DNA of 64,000 nucleotides from assembly GCA_902527105.1 (NCBI GenBank), contig CABZNT010000001.1, positions 121,896-185,895 on the forward strand, given 5' to 3'. The position numbers and the translations under genes are program-made. Shown here in pieces: positions 26,536 through 33,445 of the stretch. The DNA comes from an uncultured Prochlorococcus sp. (GTDB lineage: Bacteria > Cyanobacteriota > Cyanobacteriia > PCC-6307 > Cyanobiaceae). Below the pieces are notes generated by a model. That model had not been told where the DNA came from. It was given only the letters and a program-made list of their open reading frames with translations, and did not search any database. Each line of letters begins with the position of its first letter. Position 1 is the first letter of the stretch.

Positions 26536-27858
26536 TTATATTATTAGCATAAAAAATATAAGCGGAGCGGCGAATCTTATAAATGTTTTTCTAATAATAT
26601 TTATATTATTTGCAATTTCTAACTTCTTTATCTCAGGAGGATATTTCAATATCACTTTGTCATATACATCAAGATTTTGGGTTTTGTTAATATTTTTCCA
26701 TGGTTCATCTTTATCTTCAGACTTCTTGTACCACTTCCAAAAATAATTAATTATTCTGTCTTCTCCCAATAATTTTATTTCATCCTTACTTATAAATCCC
26801 ATATCATGATTATATGTTTGCGTTTTTAGAATCATATAATCCTCATCGAATATCTTATAAAAAATCTTTCTTTGAGTCTCTTTAAATAATAAGAGGTTAT
26901 TAAGTAGTTTATTTTGTAGGAATTTCCTATAGTGTCTCACTATTACTCTTGCTTTGTTGTTTCCTAAAGGAATATGATCTAAAACTTGTAAATATCTTGA
27001 TGTGGAAGGTTCGCCTTTGTAAATTAATATCCTTCCTGGAGGTATATATTTTATCCGGATAAATTCTTTTGTAGGGTCATTCTTGTAATAATAAATACTT
27101 TCAATATGTTTGGGATTAATATTAATTTTCTGATTAAAACTAACTAGTACGTTTTTATTCACATCTTTATCAGGGATTGTATCGCCATGAACCCAAAAGA
27201 TATGAAGGATATCTAGGTGATTTTCAATAATCCTTGACCAATCACATTTGAAGTCAACTAATACCTCCTCAAAGACATAATCCTTATGTGAAAACCCATT
27301 TTCATCTAATTCATAATTACTTATAGGTGCATCTTCACTTATATTATTTAAATCAGTCTCAGATTTTTTAGAAAAATGTACAAAAATATATCCATTTTTT
27401 TCTGAAGTTTTGTATTGAGATAAATGAATTCTTTTGGCGTAGTTATCGTAGTTATTATCAACTATATGGCGACATGTTATTCTGTCGAGATTTTGGCAAC
27501 TTCCCCCAGATGAAAACTTGGCTCCATGATATGGGCAGGTTATTACCCCATCTGATAATGTCCCTCCAAAAAAAGAGGCTCCTCTATGTGGACAAATATT
27601 TTTAATGCACCTAACGTTTTTATTTTCATCTCTATAAAGAACAAGAGGCTCATCATAGAGTGAAAAATAATATAGCTTATTTTTTTTTAGTTCTTTAGAG
27701 GGACAAATTGCATACCAACCAAATAAACCTATATTTAATTCTTTTTGATTTTCTCTAATATCAAACGAGTCAATTTTTACTACCGTTCCTTTTTTAAATG
27801 GCTTAAGAACGGTATTAAAGTCTTTTGATTTAAAAAAATTAATTTGTCTGTTTTCCAT
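26536..27858 (-). CDS. Rieske oxygenase of the pheophorbide a oxygenase (PaO) type
   Basis: A 440-residue oxygenase. The N-terminal Rieske [2Fe-2S] domain has C-X-H (CPHRG) and C-X2-H (CPYHG) at about residues 88-111. The mononuclear iron site is E-X3-D-X2-H-X4-H in ENHLDILHIFWVH near 212-224. A hydrophobic C-terminal segment (FIRFAAPLIFFMLII) should attach it to a membrane. This layout matches PaO/Tic55/CAO-like enzymes acting on chlorophyll-type substrates, but the plant-type C-terminal CXXC is missing. The substrate is unknown. First gene of a three-gene operon. Confidence 0.82.
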   Translation of the reverse strand: MENRQINFFKSKDFNTVLKPFKKGTVVKIDSFDIRENQKELNIGLFGWYAICPSKELKKNKLYYFSLYDEPLVLYRDENKNVRCIKNICPHRGASFFGGTLSDGVITCPYHGAKFSSGGSCQNLDRITCRHIVDNNYDNYAKRIHLSQYKTSEKNGYIFVHFSKKSETDLNNISEDAPISNYELDENGFSHKDYVFEEVLVDFKCDWSRIIENHLDILHIFWVHGDTIPDKDVNKNVLVSFNQKININPKHIESIYYYKNDPTKEFIRIKYIPPGRILIYKGEPSTSRYLQVLDHIPLGNNKARVIVRHYRKFLQNKLLNNLLLFKETQRKIFYKIFDEDYMILKTQTYNHDMGFISKDEIKLLGEDRIINYFWKWYKKSEDKDEPWKNINKTQNLDVYDKVILKYPPEIKKLEIANNINIIRKTFIRFAAPLIFFMLII

Positions 27859-28016
27859 AAATTAATTTCTTTTTTTAGATGACTGTTTATCTTTCGGAAC
27901 TATAACCCAAGTAAATAATCAATTTCTTATAAAAAGAAAATTCTCTATTATTTGTAGCAATAATTATGAAGTTATTTAAAAATATTCAGTCTCGGCCGTA
28001 TTTATGTATCTTTATT

Positions 28017-28211
28017 TCATGTTTTTTGTATCTTTTGTGATTCTTTCAAATTTTTTATGTAATCAATAGCATCATCAATATTTTTGTGGAAATTGCATTG
28101 ACCCAAATAACAACCTATAAATCTTAAGAATTTTCTCTTACCACCACTAATTTCATATTTATGTATTGTTCCGCCATCTATAGGAGCATAAATAAGTTCA
28201 GGAAGAGCCAT
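28017..28211 (-). CDS. Small conserved hypothetical protein
   Basis: A 64-residue protein from ATG 28211. It begins MALPELIYAPIDGGTIHKYEI and has a two-cysteine segment FIGCYLGQCNFHKN followed by an amphipathic helix. No membrane segment. Separated from the Rieske gene by a 158-base spacer and from the next genes by AT-rich DNA. First of the island-like small genes. Function not recognised. Confidence 0.55.
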   Translation of the reverse strand: MALPELIYAPIDGGTIHKYEISGGKRKFLRFIGCYLGQCNFHKNIDDAIDYIKNLKESQKIQKT

Positions 28212-28373
28212 ATTTATTTTTTGAATACTTAATCAAACAATAATTCATGTTCAAATACATTTCCATAGCTAAATCCATATATTTAATAATTAATTTACTT
28301 ATTTTTGGATAATTATTTATTGAATACTCATATATTATTTGTTATCTATTAATTATTGATATGGATTTTTATT

Positions 28374-28469
28374 ATGCCAAAAGCATTTAGGCGTTTTTTA
28401 AAAAAACTACCGAAAAAAATTCAAACGATAAAATACTCATTTAGAGAGTTTTTATCTTCAAAGATATGA
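28374..28469 (+). CDS. Possible 31-residue strongly basic peptide
   Basis: ATG 28374 to TGA gives a 31-residue peptide with a very basic amphipathic first half (MPKAFRRFLKKLPKKIQTIK). It lies alone in a 353-base spacer. There is no clear ribosome site and no partner gene. Similar in character to cationic helical peptides. Could be chance in AT-rich DNA. Confidence 0.3.
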   Translation: MPKAFRRFLKKLPKKIQTIKYSFREFLSSKI

Positions 28470-28564
28470 AATAGCTGTTGTGGTTAATAAATTTTTAATT
28501 TCTATATTTTTGATAAAACATAGTCAGCAGAGTTAAATTCTAAACTATATTAAATTTGCAATTT

Positions 28565-28915
28565 ATGAAATTTATGATCAAAAGAGTTTTTACGATATTC
28601 TTTTTAACTTTGCTTTTTCTATTTAGTAGTCCAGTTTACTCATTAGATAATTCTTCTAAAACTATTGAAAAGTATACTAAAAAGATTTCTACGAAATTCA
28701 CTAGAACTTACTGCAACACTACCAAATTCGGTATTTCTTTTGAAGGAGCTTTGGCATTTGCTATTGGAGAGACTAATAAGGAATTTAGAAATAATAAACT
28801 CAATAAGTTGATAGATTATTCTCTTCTAAAAAATTCAATAGTTAATGATTTAGAGAATAATTGCCAGGTTTATGATTTTGGTATTGGTAATTTGGAAAAT
28901 TTAAAATTCAACTAG
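28565..28915 (+). CDS. Small exported hypothetical protein
   Basis: A 116-residue protein from ATG 28565 (an upstream in-frame TTG is less likely). A clear signal peptide (VFTIFFLTLLFLFSSPVYS) is followed by an alpha-helical soluble domain with two cysteines (RTYCNTTKFG and ENNCQVYDFG) that may pair in the periplasm or lumen. No known domain recognised. Alone on the plus strand here. Confidence 0.6.
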   Translation: MKFMIKRVFTIFFLTLLFLFSSPVYSLDNSSKTIEKYTKKISTKFTRTYCNTTKFGISFEGALAFAIGETNKEFRNNKLNKLIDYSLLKNSIVNDLENNCQVYDFGIGNLENLKFN

Positions 28916-28937
28916 AAAAATGTAAATTGTTAAAGTC

Positions 28938-29120
28938 TTATTTTTTACCTATCCAATCATTGGGTTTTTCCATCATCCATTCGAAGACCCCCTTAGCATC
29001 AAGGTTTTTAGATGCATAAACAAATAAAATTGGAAATATTAAAATTACTACGCTAATAACAGCTAACTCTATTTTACTGATCCCCATCTCAGTTACTGTT
29101 AAGCCAAAATAATTAAACAT
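28938..29120 (-). CDS. Small single-helix membrane protein
   Basis: A 60-residue protein from ATG 29120; a longer reading from TTG 29180 adds 20 unlikely residues. After MFNYFGLTVTEMGISKIEL comes a membrane helix (AVISVVILIFPILFVYA) and a polar tail ending in EKPNDWIGKK. It is not a high-light-inducible protein: the chlorophyll-binding ExxNGR motif is absent. Function unknown. Confidence 0.55.
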   Translation of the reverse strand: MFNYFGLTVTEMGISKIELAVISVVILIFPILFVYASKNLDAKGVFEWMMEKPNDWIGKK

Positions 29121-29285
29121 TATATTTATTGAGTTGAAATTTATATCTACATAATTTACAAAAAATTTTAATACTTTCAATTCTTTATAAAAAATCTTAA
29201 TTGTTTATGGTGAAATATATTTGTATAAAGTACCTATTTTATTGATTAAGACTTTTTAATAACTTAAGTTATATACTTCCTTTTG

Positions 29286-29435
29286 ATGGTTATGAATCAT
29301 GAAATTATTATTTTCACACCTATTTTTGCTGTAGCAATTGGATTTATAGTTTTTACAGTTTTAAAAAAAAGAAAGAGATCAGCTAAAAGTATTTATAAAT
29401 TAATAGATGATTTAGAAAAAAAATACATATATTAA
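29286..29435 (+). CDS. Small single-helix membrane protein
   Basis: A 49-residue ORF from ATG 29286. Residues about 6-25 are a membrane helix (IIIFTPIFAVAIGFIVFTVL) followed by a basic cytosolic tail (KKRKRSAKS) and a short acidic/helical end, a topology of positive-inside membrane peptides. Sits 21 bases from the 3' end of the convergent gene. Confidence 0.5.
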   Translation: MVMNHEIIIFTPIFAVAIGFIVFTVLKKRKRSAKSIYKLIDDLEKKYIY

Positions 29436-29456
29436 TTTTTTTTGTAGGAAAAAAGA

Positions 29457-29753
29457 TTAATCAAATTCTATACCTACTTCTTCTTTTAAATCTCTTTCCA
29501 AATCTGGAAGATGAGGTTCAACCCAATGGTCTTTGTTATCAATACCAGCTGCATTTACATAATTCATAATGTGTTGATCCACTTGTTTGTAAAGATCATG
29601 CAAATTTAAATCCATACGAATATCATGCGCAATTTCTGAGACTTGTTGTTCTGTTAGACAATGATCTGGATGAAGTAAATCACAACATGGAATTCTTTTC
29701 TCAATCAATTCATTTAGATTGATTTTTATTTCGTAATCTTGATGGACAGTCAT
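29457..29753 (-). CDS. Conserved hypothetical protein, His/Cys-containing
   Basis: A 98-residue soluble acidic protein from ATG 29753. The N-terminal part has IPCCDLLHPDHCLTEQQ with three cysteines and two histidines close together, a possible metal site. The rest is helical (VSEIAHDIRMDLNLHDLYKQ and ERDLKEEVGIEFD). Not recognised; the metal suggestion is from residue pattern only. Confidence 0.55.
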   Translation of the reverse strand: MTVHQDYEIKINLNELIEKRIPCCDLLHPDHCLTEQQVSEIAHDIRMDLNLHDLYKQVDQHIMNYVNAAGIDNKDHWVEPHLPDLERDLKEEVGIEFD

Positions 29754-29846
29754 TGATTTTATATCTTTATATTTATTCTAATTATGTTTAATGTTTTGTA
29801 TATCTTTAGTCAAGAAACAAAGTTCTTTAGTTCTGATGAAATAATT

Positions 29847-30002
29847 TTAAATAAATAGATCCTCCAAATCTTTATACAAATCATCATTCTCTTTTTGGTT
29901 TTCTATAAGGTCATGGTGATCTATTGAAATTTCTCTTTTTGAGGTGTAGAAAAGATATCCAAGAGCTCCTAAAAGTAAGGTTGTGGGCAGAATCATTAGC
30001 AT
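29847..30002 (-). CDS. Small membrane protein with acidic tail
   Basis: A 51-residue ORF from ATG 30002 to TAA. It has an N-terminal membrane helix (MLMILPTTLLLGALGYLFY), then TSKREISIDHHDLIEN and an Asp/Glu-rich tail. Diverges from the ribbon-helix-helix-like gene across a 69-base spacer with inverted repeats. Function unknown. Confidence 0.5.
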   Translation of the reverse strand: MLMILPTTLLLGALGYLFYTSKREISIDHHDLIENQKENDDLYKDLEDLFI

Positions 30003-30024
30003 TTAATTGACTTATAATGAATAT

Positions 30025-30058
30025 AGTGCAACACTTATGACAGTCAAGTGCTGAACTT
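30025..30058. promoter_or_regulatory. Inverted-repeat pair before the RHH-like gene (possible operator)
   Basis: AGTGCAACACT (30025-30035) is a palindrome with a 3-base centre and AAGTGCTGAACTT (30046-30058) has AAGT/ACTT arms. Related motifs, GTGTTGCT and AAGTGCTGTACT, recur just after the gene (30474-30493). This would suit autoregulation by a ribbon-helix-helix protein; inferred only. Confidence 0.35.
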
Positions 30059-30071
30059 AATTAATTTTTAA

Positions 30072-30470
30072 ATGCCTACCAAGAAAAAAAGAGTTGGTTT
30101 TATTCCTAGAGAAGATGTTATGAAAATAATCGATAAGTTGAGCATAGAGAACAATTTAAGTAATTCAAAAATAATAAATATTTTGGTGGAAGAAGCACTT
30201 TCTGTAAGAGGTTTGTTTAATAAAAAAAGTGGTAAAGTAACTCAATCATATCAGCAAAATATCAATGATTCACAAAACTTATCTGATAATTCTACTGACT
30301 TTATAGATAATGAAAAATTCTCAATTGACACTCAATTAAGAAATTATTTCATTCCTGGTAAATCAACCCATTTAAATAAACTAAATCAGGAGGCTTTTGA
30401 CTTGCAAACCTATAAAAAGTTTTTATTATTTCTTAAATTTCAGGAAATGATTGATAGGTACAATACTTAG
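30072..30470 (+). CDS. Ribbon-helix-helix-like putative DNA-binding protein
   Basis: A 132-residue protein from ATG 30072. The first 45 residues fit a CopG/MetJ ribbon-helix-helix pattern: basic start MPTKKKRVGFI, then two helices (EDVMKIIDKLSIENNLS and NSKIINILVEEALSV). The remainder is polar and Ser/Asn-rich, followed by a helical end (QTYKKFLLFLKFQEMIDRYN) that might mediate oligomerisation. It may bind the inverted repeats flanking it. Fold assignment is by eye. Confidence 0.55.
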   Translation: MPTKKKRVGFIPREDVMKIIDKLSIENNLSNSKIINILVEEALSVRGLFNKKSGKVTQSYQQNINDSQNLSDNSTDFIDNEKFSIDTQLRNYFIPGKSTHLNKLNQEAFDLQTYKKFLLFLKFQEMIDRYNT

Positions 30471-30592
30471 ATAGTGTTGCTAAGTGCTGTACTGTGCGTT
30501 AAATTTAATTCGTATTTACATTAGATTTGCATTTTAAAAATTATTTTCGCCACATCAAAAACTTAAATTCAATTTATCTATAAAATATTTAT

Positions 30593-30907
30593 ATGAATTC
30601 ATCTCTCCCAGTTTTATCTGTAAATCTTCTCCCTCCAGAAAAATTATATTGTAATTTTAGTTATTGGAGTTCTTTGTTCTCTCAGGATATGCAAATTTTA
30701 TGGGATAGAGCGCATGGAGTACCTTTAGAAAAATTGCCAAAAGGGGTTTCTGATATGATTTTTCCGTATTTATTACTTGCACTCTCAGACTATAAGACTT
30801 CGCAAATAAATAAAATGAATGGAATAGGATTAGATAATCTTTTAAGCCTTTGGTTTGATAAATACTTATTAAATAAAAATGGTTATTTCGAGTTAATTAA
30901 AAAATAA
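30593..30907 (+). CDS. Conserved hypothetical protein
   Basis: A 104-residue protein from ATG 30593, soluble and helical, with the segments KLYCNFSYWSSLFSQDMQIL, WDRAHGVPLEKLPKGVSD and GLDNLLSLWFDKYLL. No membrane segment or known motif. It is followed at once by an AT repeat tract. Function not recognised; real-gene call rests on length, ATG and amino-acid composition. Confidence 0.55.
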   Translation: MNSSLPVLSVNLLPPEKLYCNFSYWSSLFSQDMQILWDRAHGVPLEKLPKGVSDMIFPYLLLALSDYKTSQINKMNGIGLDNLLSLWFDKYLLNKNGYFELIKK

Positions 30908-30957
30908 TATTAAAAAATAATATTTAAAAATAATATTTAAAATTAAATATTAATATC
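30901..30957. repeat. AT-rich tandem-like repeat tract
   Basis: Three near-copies of AAAAATAATATTTAA lie in a row, then a degenerate TTAAATATTAATAT. It begins at the last codons of the 104-residue gene. Probably slippage-prone filler; it could also form a weak hairpin end. Confidence 0.5.
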
Positions 30958-31063
30958 AAATTTAATTGTCATGGAAATTTATTGTGTTTAAAATCTTTTA
31001 AAGTGATTCTTTCCGAATTGGCACATCAATAGTCTTGCTATAAATATATTGAATGGTTTGATA

Positions 31064-31156
31064 ATGAATTCTTTAAATTTCTATTTAGCAAATATGTGTA
31101 TTGTCGTTTTGATAATGCTAATTAGGAGAGATATAAAATTAAGAAATGCGAGATAA
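31064..31156 (+). CDS. Possible 30-residue membrane peptide
   Basis: ATG 31064 to TAA codes for a short hydrophobic helix (LANMCIVVLIMLI) followed by the basic tail RRDIKLRNAR. It directly abuts another tiny ORF. Otherwise nothing is seen in the 430 bases between 30908 and 31337 except the repeat tract, this pair and a promoter. Speculative. Confidence 0.3.
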   Translation: MNSLNFYLANMCIVVLIMLIRRDIKLRNAR

Positions 31157-31228
31157 ATGAAATTTAATTCAAAAACCCTAAGCTTGATATTAAATCTATT
31201 ATTTTGCTTGTTTATATTTATTATTTAA
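31157..31228 (+). CDS. Possible 23-residue hydrophobic peptide
   Basis: The ATG follows the preceding TAA without a gap. The peptide is a short basic/polar start (MKFNSKTLS) and one hydrophobic helix ending in FIFII. The abutting arrangement hints at a pair, but in AT-rich DNA such ORFs arise by chance. Confidence 0.2.
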   Translation: MKFNSKTLSLILNLLFCLFIFII

Positions 31229-31287
31229 TTTTTTTAGTCTTTATTAAATAATTTTCAAAAAATTTTAAATTTAATATTCAAATTTGG

Positions 31288-31316
31288 TTGACTTTTACTG
31301 TTGATACGATGATAAT
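31288..31316 (+). promoter_or_regulatory. Sigma-70-type promoter before the small acidic gene
   Basis: TTGACT (-35, 31288-31293) and GATAAT (-10, 31311-31316) are separated by 17 bases, the ideal spacing, and the -10 box ends 21 bases before the GTG at 31338. A full -35 box is uncommon in this AT-rich genome, which makes the match more telling. Confidence 0.6.
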
Positions 31317-31337
31317 GACAAAAATAAATTTTTAATT

Positions 31338-31511
31338 GTGAACCCGCTTTCAGATACTTTTGATGATTTTGTTGATGATCTGCTTTCATCGGATGTTTAT
31401 TTGTTGAAAGGAGAACTTGATCTTCTGCTTATGCAGCATTTATTTAATTCTATAGATCTGAAGCGTATTAATAAATCTGAAATTGAAGATAACGAATCAA
31501 TAGCTGCTTAA
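31338..31511 (+). CDS. Small acidic conserved hypothetical protein
   Basis: A 57-residue acidic protein starting at GTG 31338, just downstream of a good promoter. Sequence features: NPLSDTFDDFVDDLLSSDVY followed by a leucine-rich helix (LLKGELDLLLMQHLFNSIDL) and an acidic end. No metal or membrane motif. Followed 5 bases later by another small ORF. Function unknown. Confidence 0.5.
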   Translation: MNPLSDTFDDFVDDLLSSDVYLLKGELDLLLMQHLFNSIDLKRINKSEIEDNESIAA

Positions 31512-31516
31512 TTTTT

Positions 31517-31633
31517 ATGAAATTTTTTTATGAAAAGTTTTGGGTTCCAGTTTTTGGATATATTTTGTCAAAATTTGTTTTTTTAATAGAAGGTAAAAAG
31601 CAAGAATCTAAAAATAAAAAAAAATTAAATTAA
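31517..31633 (+). CDS. Possible 38-residue amphipathic/basic peptide
   Basis: ATG 31517 lies 5 bases after the preceding stop. An aromatic, hydrophobic first half (MKFFYEKFWVPVFGYILSKF) is followed by a Lys/Asn tail (EGKKQESKNKKKLN). Its tight spacing to the acidic gene and shared promoter favour a real operon, but evidence is thin. Confidence 0.35.
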   Translation: MKFFYEKFWVPVFGYILSKFVFLIEGKKQESKNKKKLN

Positions 31634-31770
31634 TTACTTTTTGCCTTTGTAAAGTGTTTTTAAATACATAATTTAAGTCGATTTATTTTGATAACAACAA
31701 AAGTTGTGCTTTAAATTTAAAAATTTATGCATGGTTGAAATATAAATAATTGCTTTTTAACAAATTAAAA

Positions 31771-31950
31771 ATGAATAAAAATATTATGTTGAAGCCATAT
31801 ACAGTTCATTACCGTGATTTTCAAAATATAAGATTAGAAAATTGTTTTTATGCTTATGACGCTTATGAGGCTAGAACACTAGCAATGGAATTTAATAAAT
31901 ATATTAATGAGCATCCAAATAGTATAGACCTTATAAGATGCGAAAAATAA
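31771..31950 (+). CDS. Small conserved hypothetical protein
   Basis: A 59-residue protein from ATG 31771 (an upstream in-frame ATG at 31750 is possible). It contains KPYTVHYRDFQNIRLENCFY and AYDAYEARTLAMEFNKYINE, a pattern I recall from small picocyanobacterial and cyanophage hypothetical proteins, though I cannot name the family. It precedes the convergent urtE. Last of the island-like small genes. Confidence 0.55.
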   Translation: MNKNIMLKPYTVHYRDFQNIRLENCFYAYDAYEARTLAMEFNKYINEHPNSIDLIRCEK

Positions 31951-31982
31951 GTTAGGATTTTTATTAATTTAAAATAATATAT

Positions 31983-32693
31983 TTAAACACTTAAGAATTT
32001 ATCAATAACTGCTTGACTCAACTCACTAGTATTTCCGCTAGCAACAATACCTCCGCGTTGCATCGCATAATATCTATTAGCTTGTCTTACAAAATGCAAA
32101 TGTTGCTCAACTAATAAAACTCCGATTCCAGTATCTCCAATTATCTGATTGATTGCATTTTCAATGTCTAAAACTATATTAGGCTGAATACCCTCTGTTG
32201 GTTCGTCAAGTAATAGAAGTTGAGGCTTGCCCAGCAATGCTCTTGCAATAGCTAGTTGTTGTTGTTGTCCTCCACTTAGATCTCCCCCTTTCCTTTGAAG
32301 AAAATCTTTTAGGATTGGGAAAAGATCGTAAATGAATGGATCTATTTTCTTGTTCTTAGATAATCCACCTGGTAGAGACTCCATTCCTAACATAAGATTC
32401 TCTTCAACTGATAGATATGGAATAATTTCCCTCCCTTGAGGAACGTAAGCCATTCCTTTCCTAGCCCTCTGATGAGGTGCTTTTCTATTGATATTTTCAC
32501 CAATCAAGTAAATATCGCCTGTTTTTTGTTTTAACAAACCAATTAGGGATTTCAATAAAGTTGTTTTGCCAACTCCATTTCTTCCAATCAAACAAACCAT
32601 TTCTCCTGATTTAACATTTAAATCTACATCTCTAAGAATATGACTCTCACCATAATAAGTATTTAACGATTTTATTTCGAGTAAATTTTCCAT
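31983..32693 (-). CDS. urtE: Urea ABC transporter ATP-binding protein UrtE
   Basis: A 236-residue LivF-type ATPase. Walker A GRNGVGKTT, Q-loop VPQGREIIPYLSVEENLMLG, signature LSGGQQQQ, Walker B LLLLDEPTEGIQP. With UrtD it powers urea import through UrtB/UrtC. Last gene of urtABCDE, 2 bases after urtD. UrtE is told from branched-chain amino acid ATPases by the urease context. Confidence 0.95.
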   Translation of the reverse strand: MENLLEIKSLNTYYGESHILRDVDLNVKSGEMVCLIGRNGVGKTTLLKSLIGLLKQKTGDIYLIGENINRKAPHQRARKGMAYVPQGREIIPYLSVEENLMLGMESLPGGLSKNKKIDPFIYDLFPILKDFLQRKGGDLSGGQQQQLAIARALLGKPQLLLLDEPTEGIQPNIVLDIENAINQIIGDTGIGVLLVEQHLHFVRQANRYYAMQRGGIVASGNTSELSQAVIDKFLSV

Positions 32694-32695
32694 AA

Positions 32696-33445
32696 CTAGT
32701 CCTCCGGTCTTCCTAAGTAAACATCAATAACTTTTTTGTCTTTTTGTATGGTTTCCATAGTTCCCTCACATAATACAGTGCCCTGATTTAATACTGATAC
32801 ATTACTATCCAGTCTTCTTATAAATTCCATATCGTGATCTATTACCACTACGGTATTTTCTCCTGATAAAGATTTTAATAAATCAGCTGTAAGATCAGTT
32901 TCTTCATCAGTTAAACCAGCAACAGGTTCATCTACCAGCATTAAATCTGGCTTCTGTCCTACTAACATGGCTATCTCTAGCCATTGTTTTTGGCCATGTG
33001 ATAAAGATCCAGCTTTAGAATCAACTTTTTGAGCTAAATTAACAATCTTCATGAGACGTTCAATCTCATTAAGCTGCTCATCCTTAATACATTTATTTAT
33101 AAGGTTTAAGGGACTTTTAGGAGTTGTCACCGATATTTCAAGATTTTCTTTAACTGTTAGATTTTCAAAGATTCTTGGACTTTGGAACTTTCTTCCAACT
33201 CCAAGTCTGGCTATTTTATGCTCCTTTCTACCTACTAAAGATTTTCCTTTAAAAATTACTTCACCTTTTGTTGGCTTAACCTTTCCAGTAATTACATCAA
33301 GAAATGTTGTTTTACCTGCACCGTTAGGCCCTATTACAGCTCTTAATTCTCCTTTCTTTAAATTTAAATTAAGTTTGTTGAGAGCTAAAAAACCCTCGAA
33401 ACTAACAGTTATATCTATTAAATTTAGAAGATCTTTATTATTCAT
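32696..33445 (-). CDS. urtD: Urea ABC transporter ATP-binding protein UrtD
   Basis: A 249-residue LivG-type ATPase with Walker A GPNGAGKTT, Q-loop KFQSPRIFENLTVKENL, signature LSHGQKQW, Walker B LMLVDEPVAGLTDEE and switch His VIDHDMEF. The LSHGQKQWLEI signature and the VAGLTDEE segment are typical of UrtD. Its start overlaps the end of urtC by 8 bases. Confidence 0.95.
   Translation of the reverse strand: MNNKDLLNLIDITVSFEGFLALNKLNLNLKKGELRAVIGPNGAGKTTFLDVITGKVKPTKGEVIFKGKSLVGRKEHKIARLGVGRKFQSPRIFENLTVKENLEISVTTPKSPLNLINKCIKDEQLNEIERLMKIVNLAQKVDSKAGSLSHGQKQWLEIAMLVGQKPDLMLVDEPVAGLTDEETDLTADLLKSLSGENTVVVIDHDMEFIRRLDSNVSVLNQGTVLCEGTMETIQKDKKVIDVYLGRPED

Noticed and set aside
27966..28040. 24-codon hydrophobic ORF downstream of the Rieske gene
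   Set aside because: Very short, overlaps the 3' end of the opposite gene, no start signal.
28938..29120. Small membrane protein as a high-light-inducible protein
   Set aside because: The chlorophyll-binding ExxNGR-type motif is absent.
30901..30957. AT repeat tract as a CRISPR array
   Set aside because: Contiguous near-copies without spacers; no cas genes in the window.
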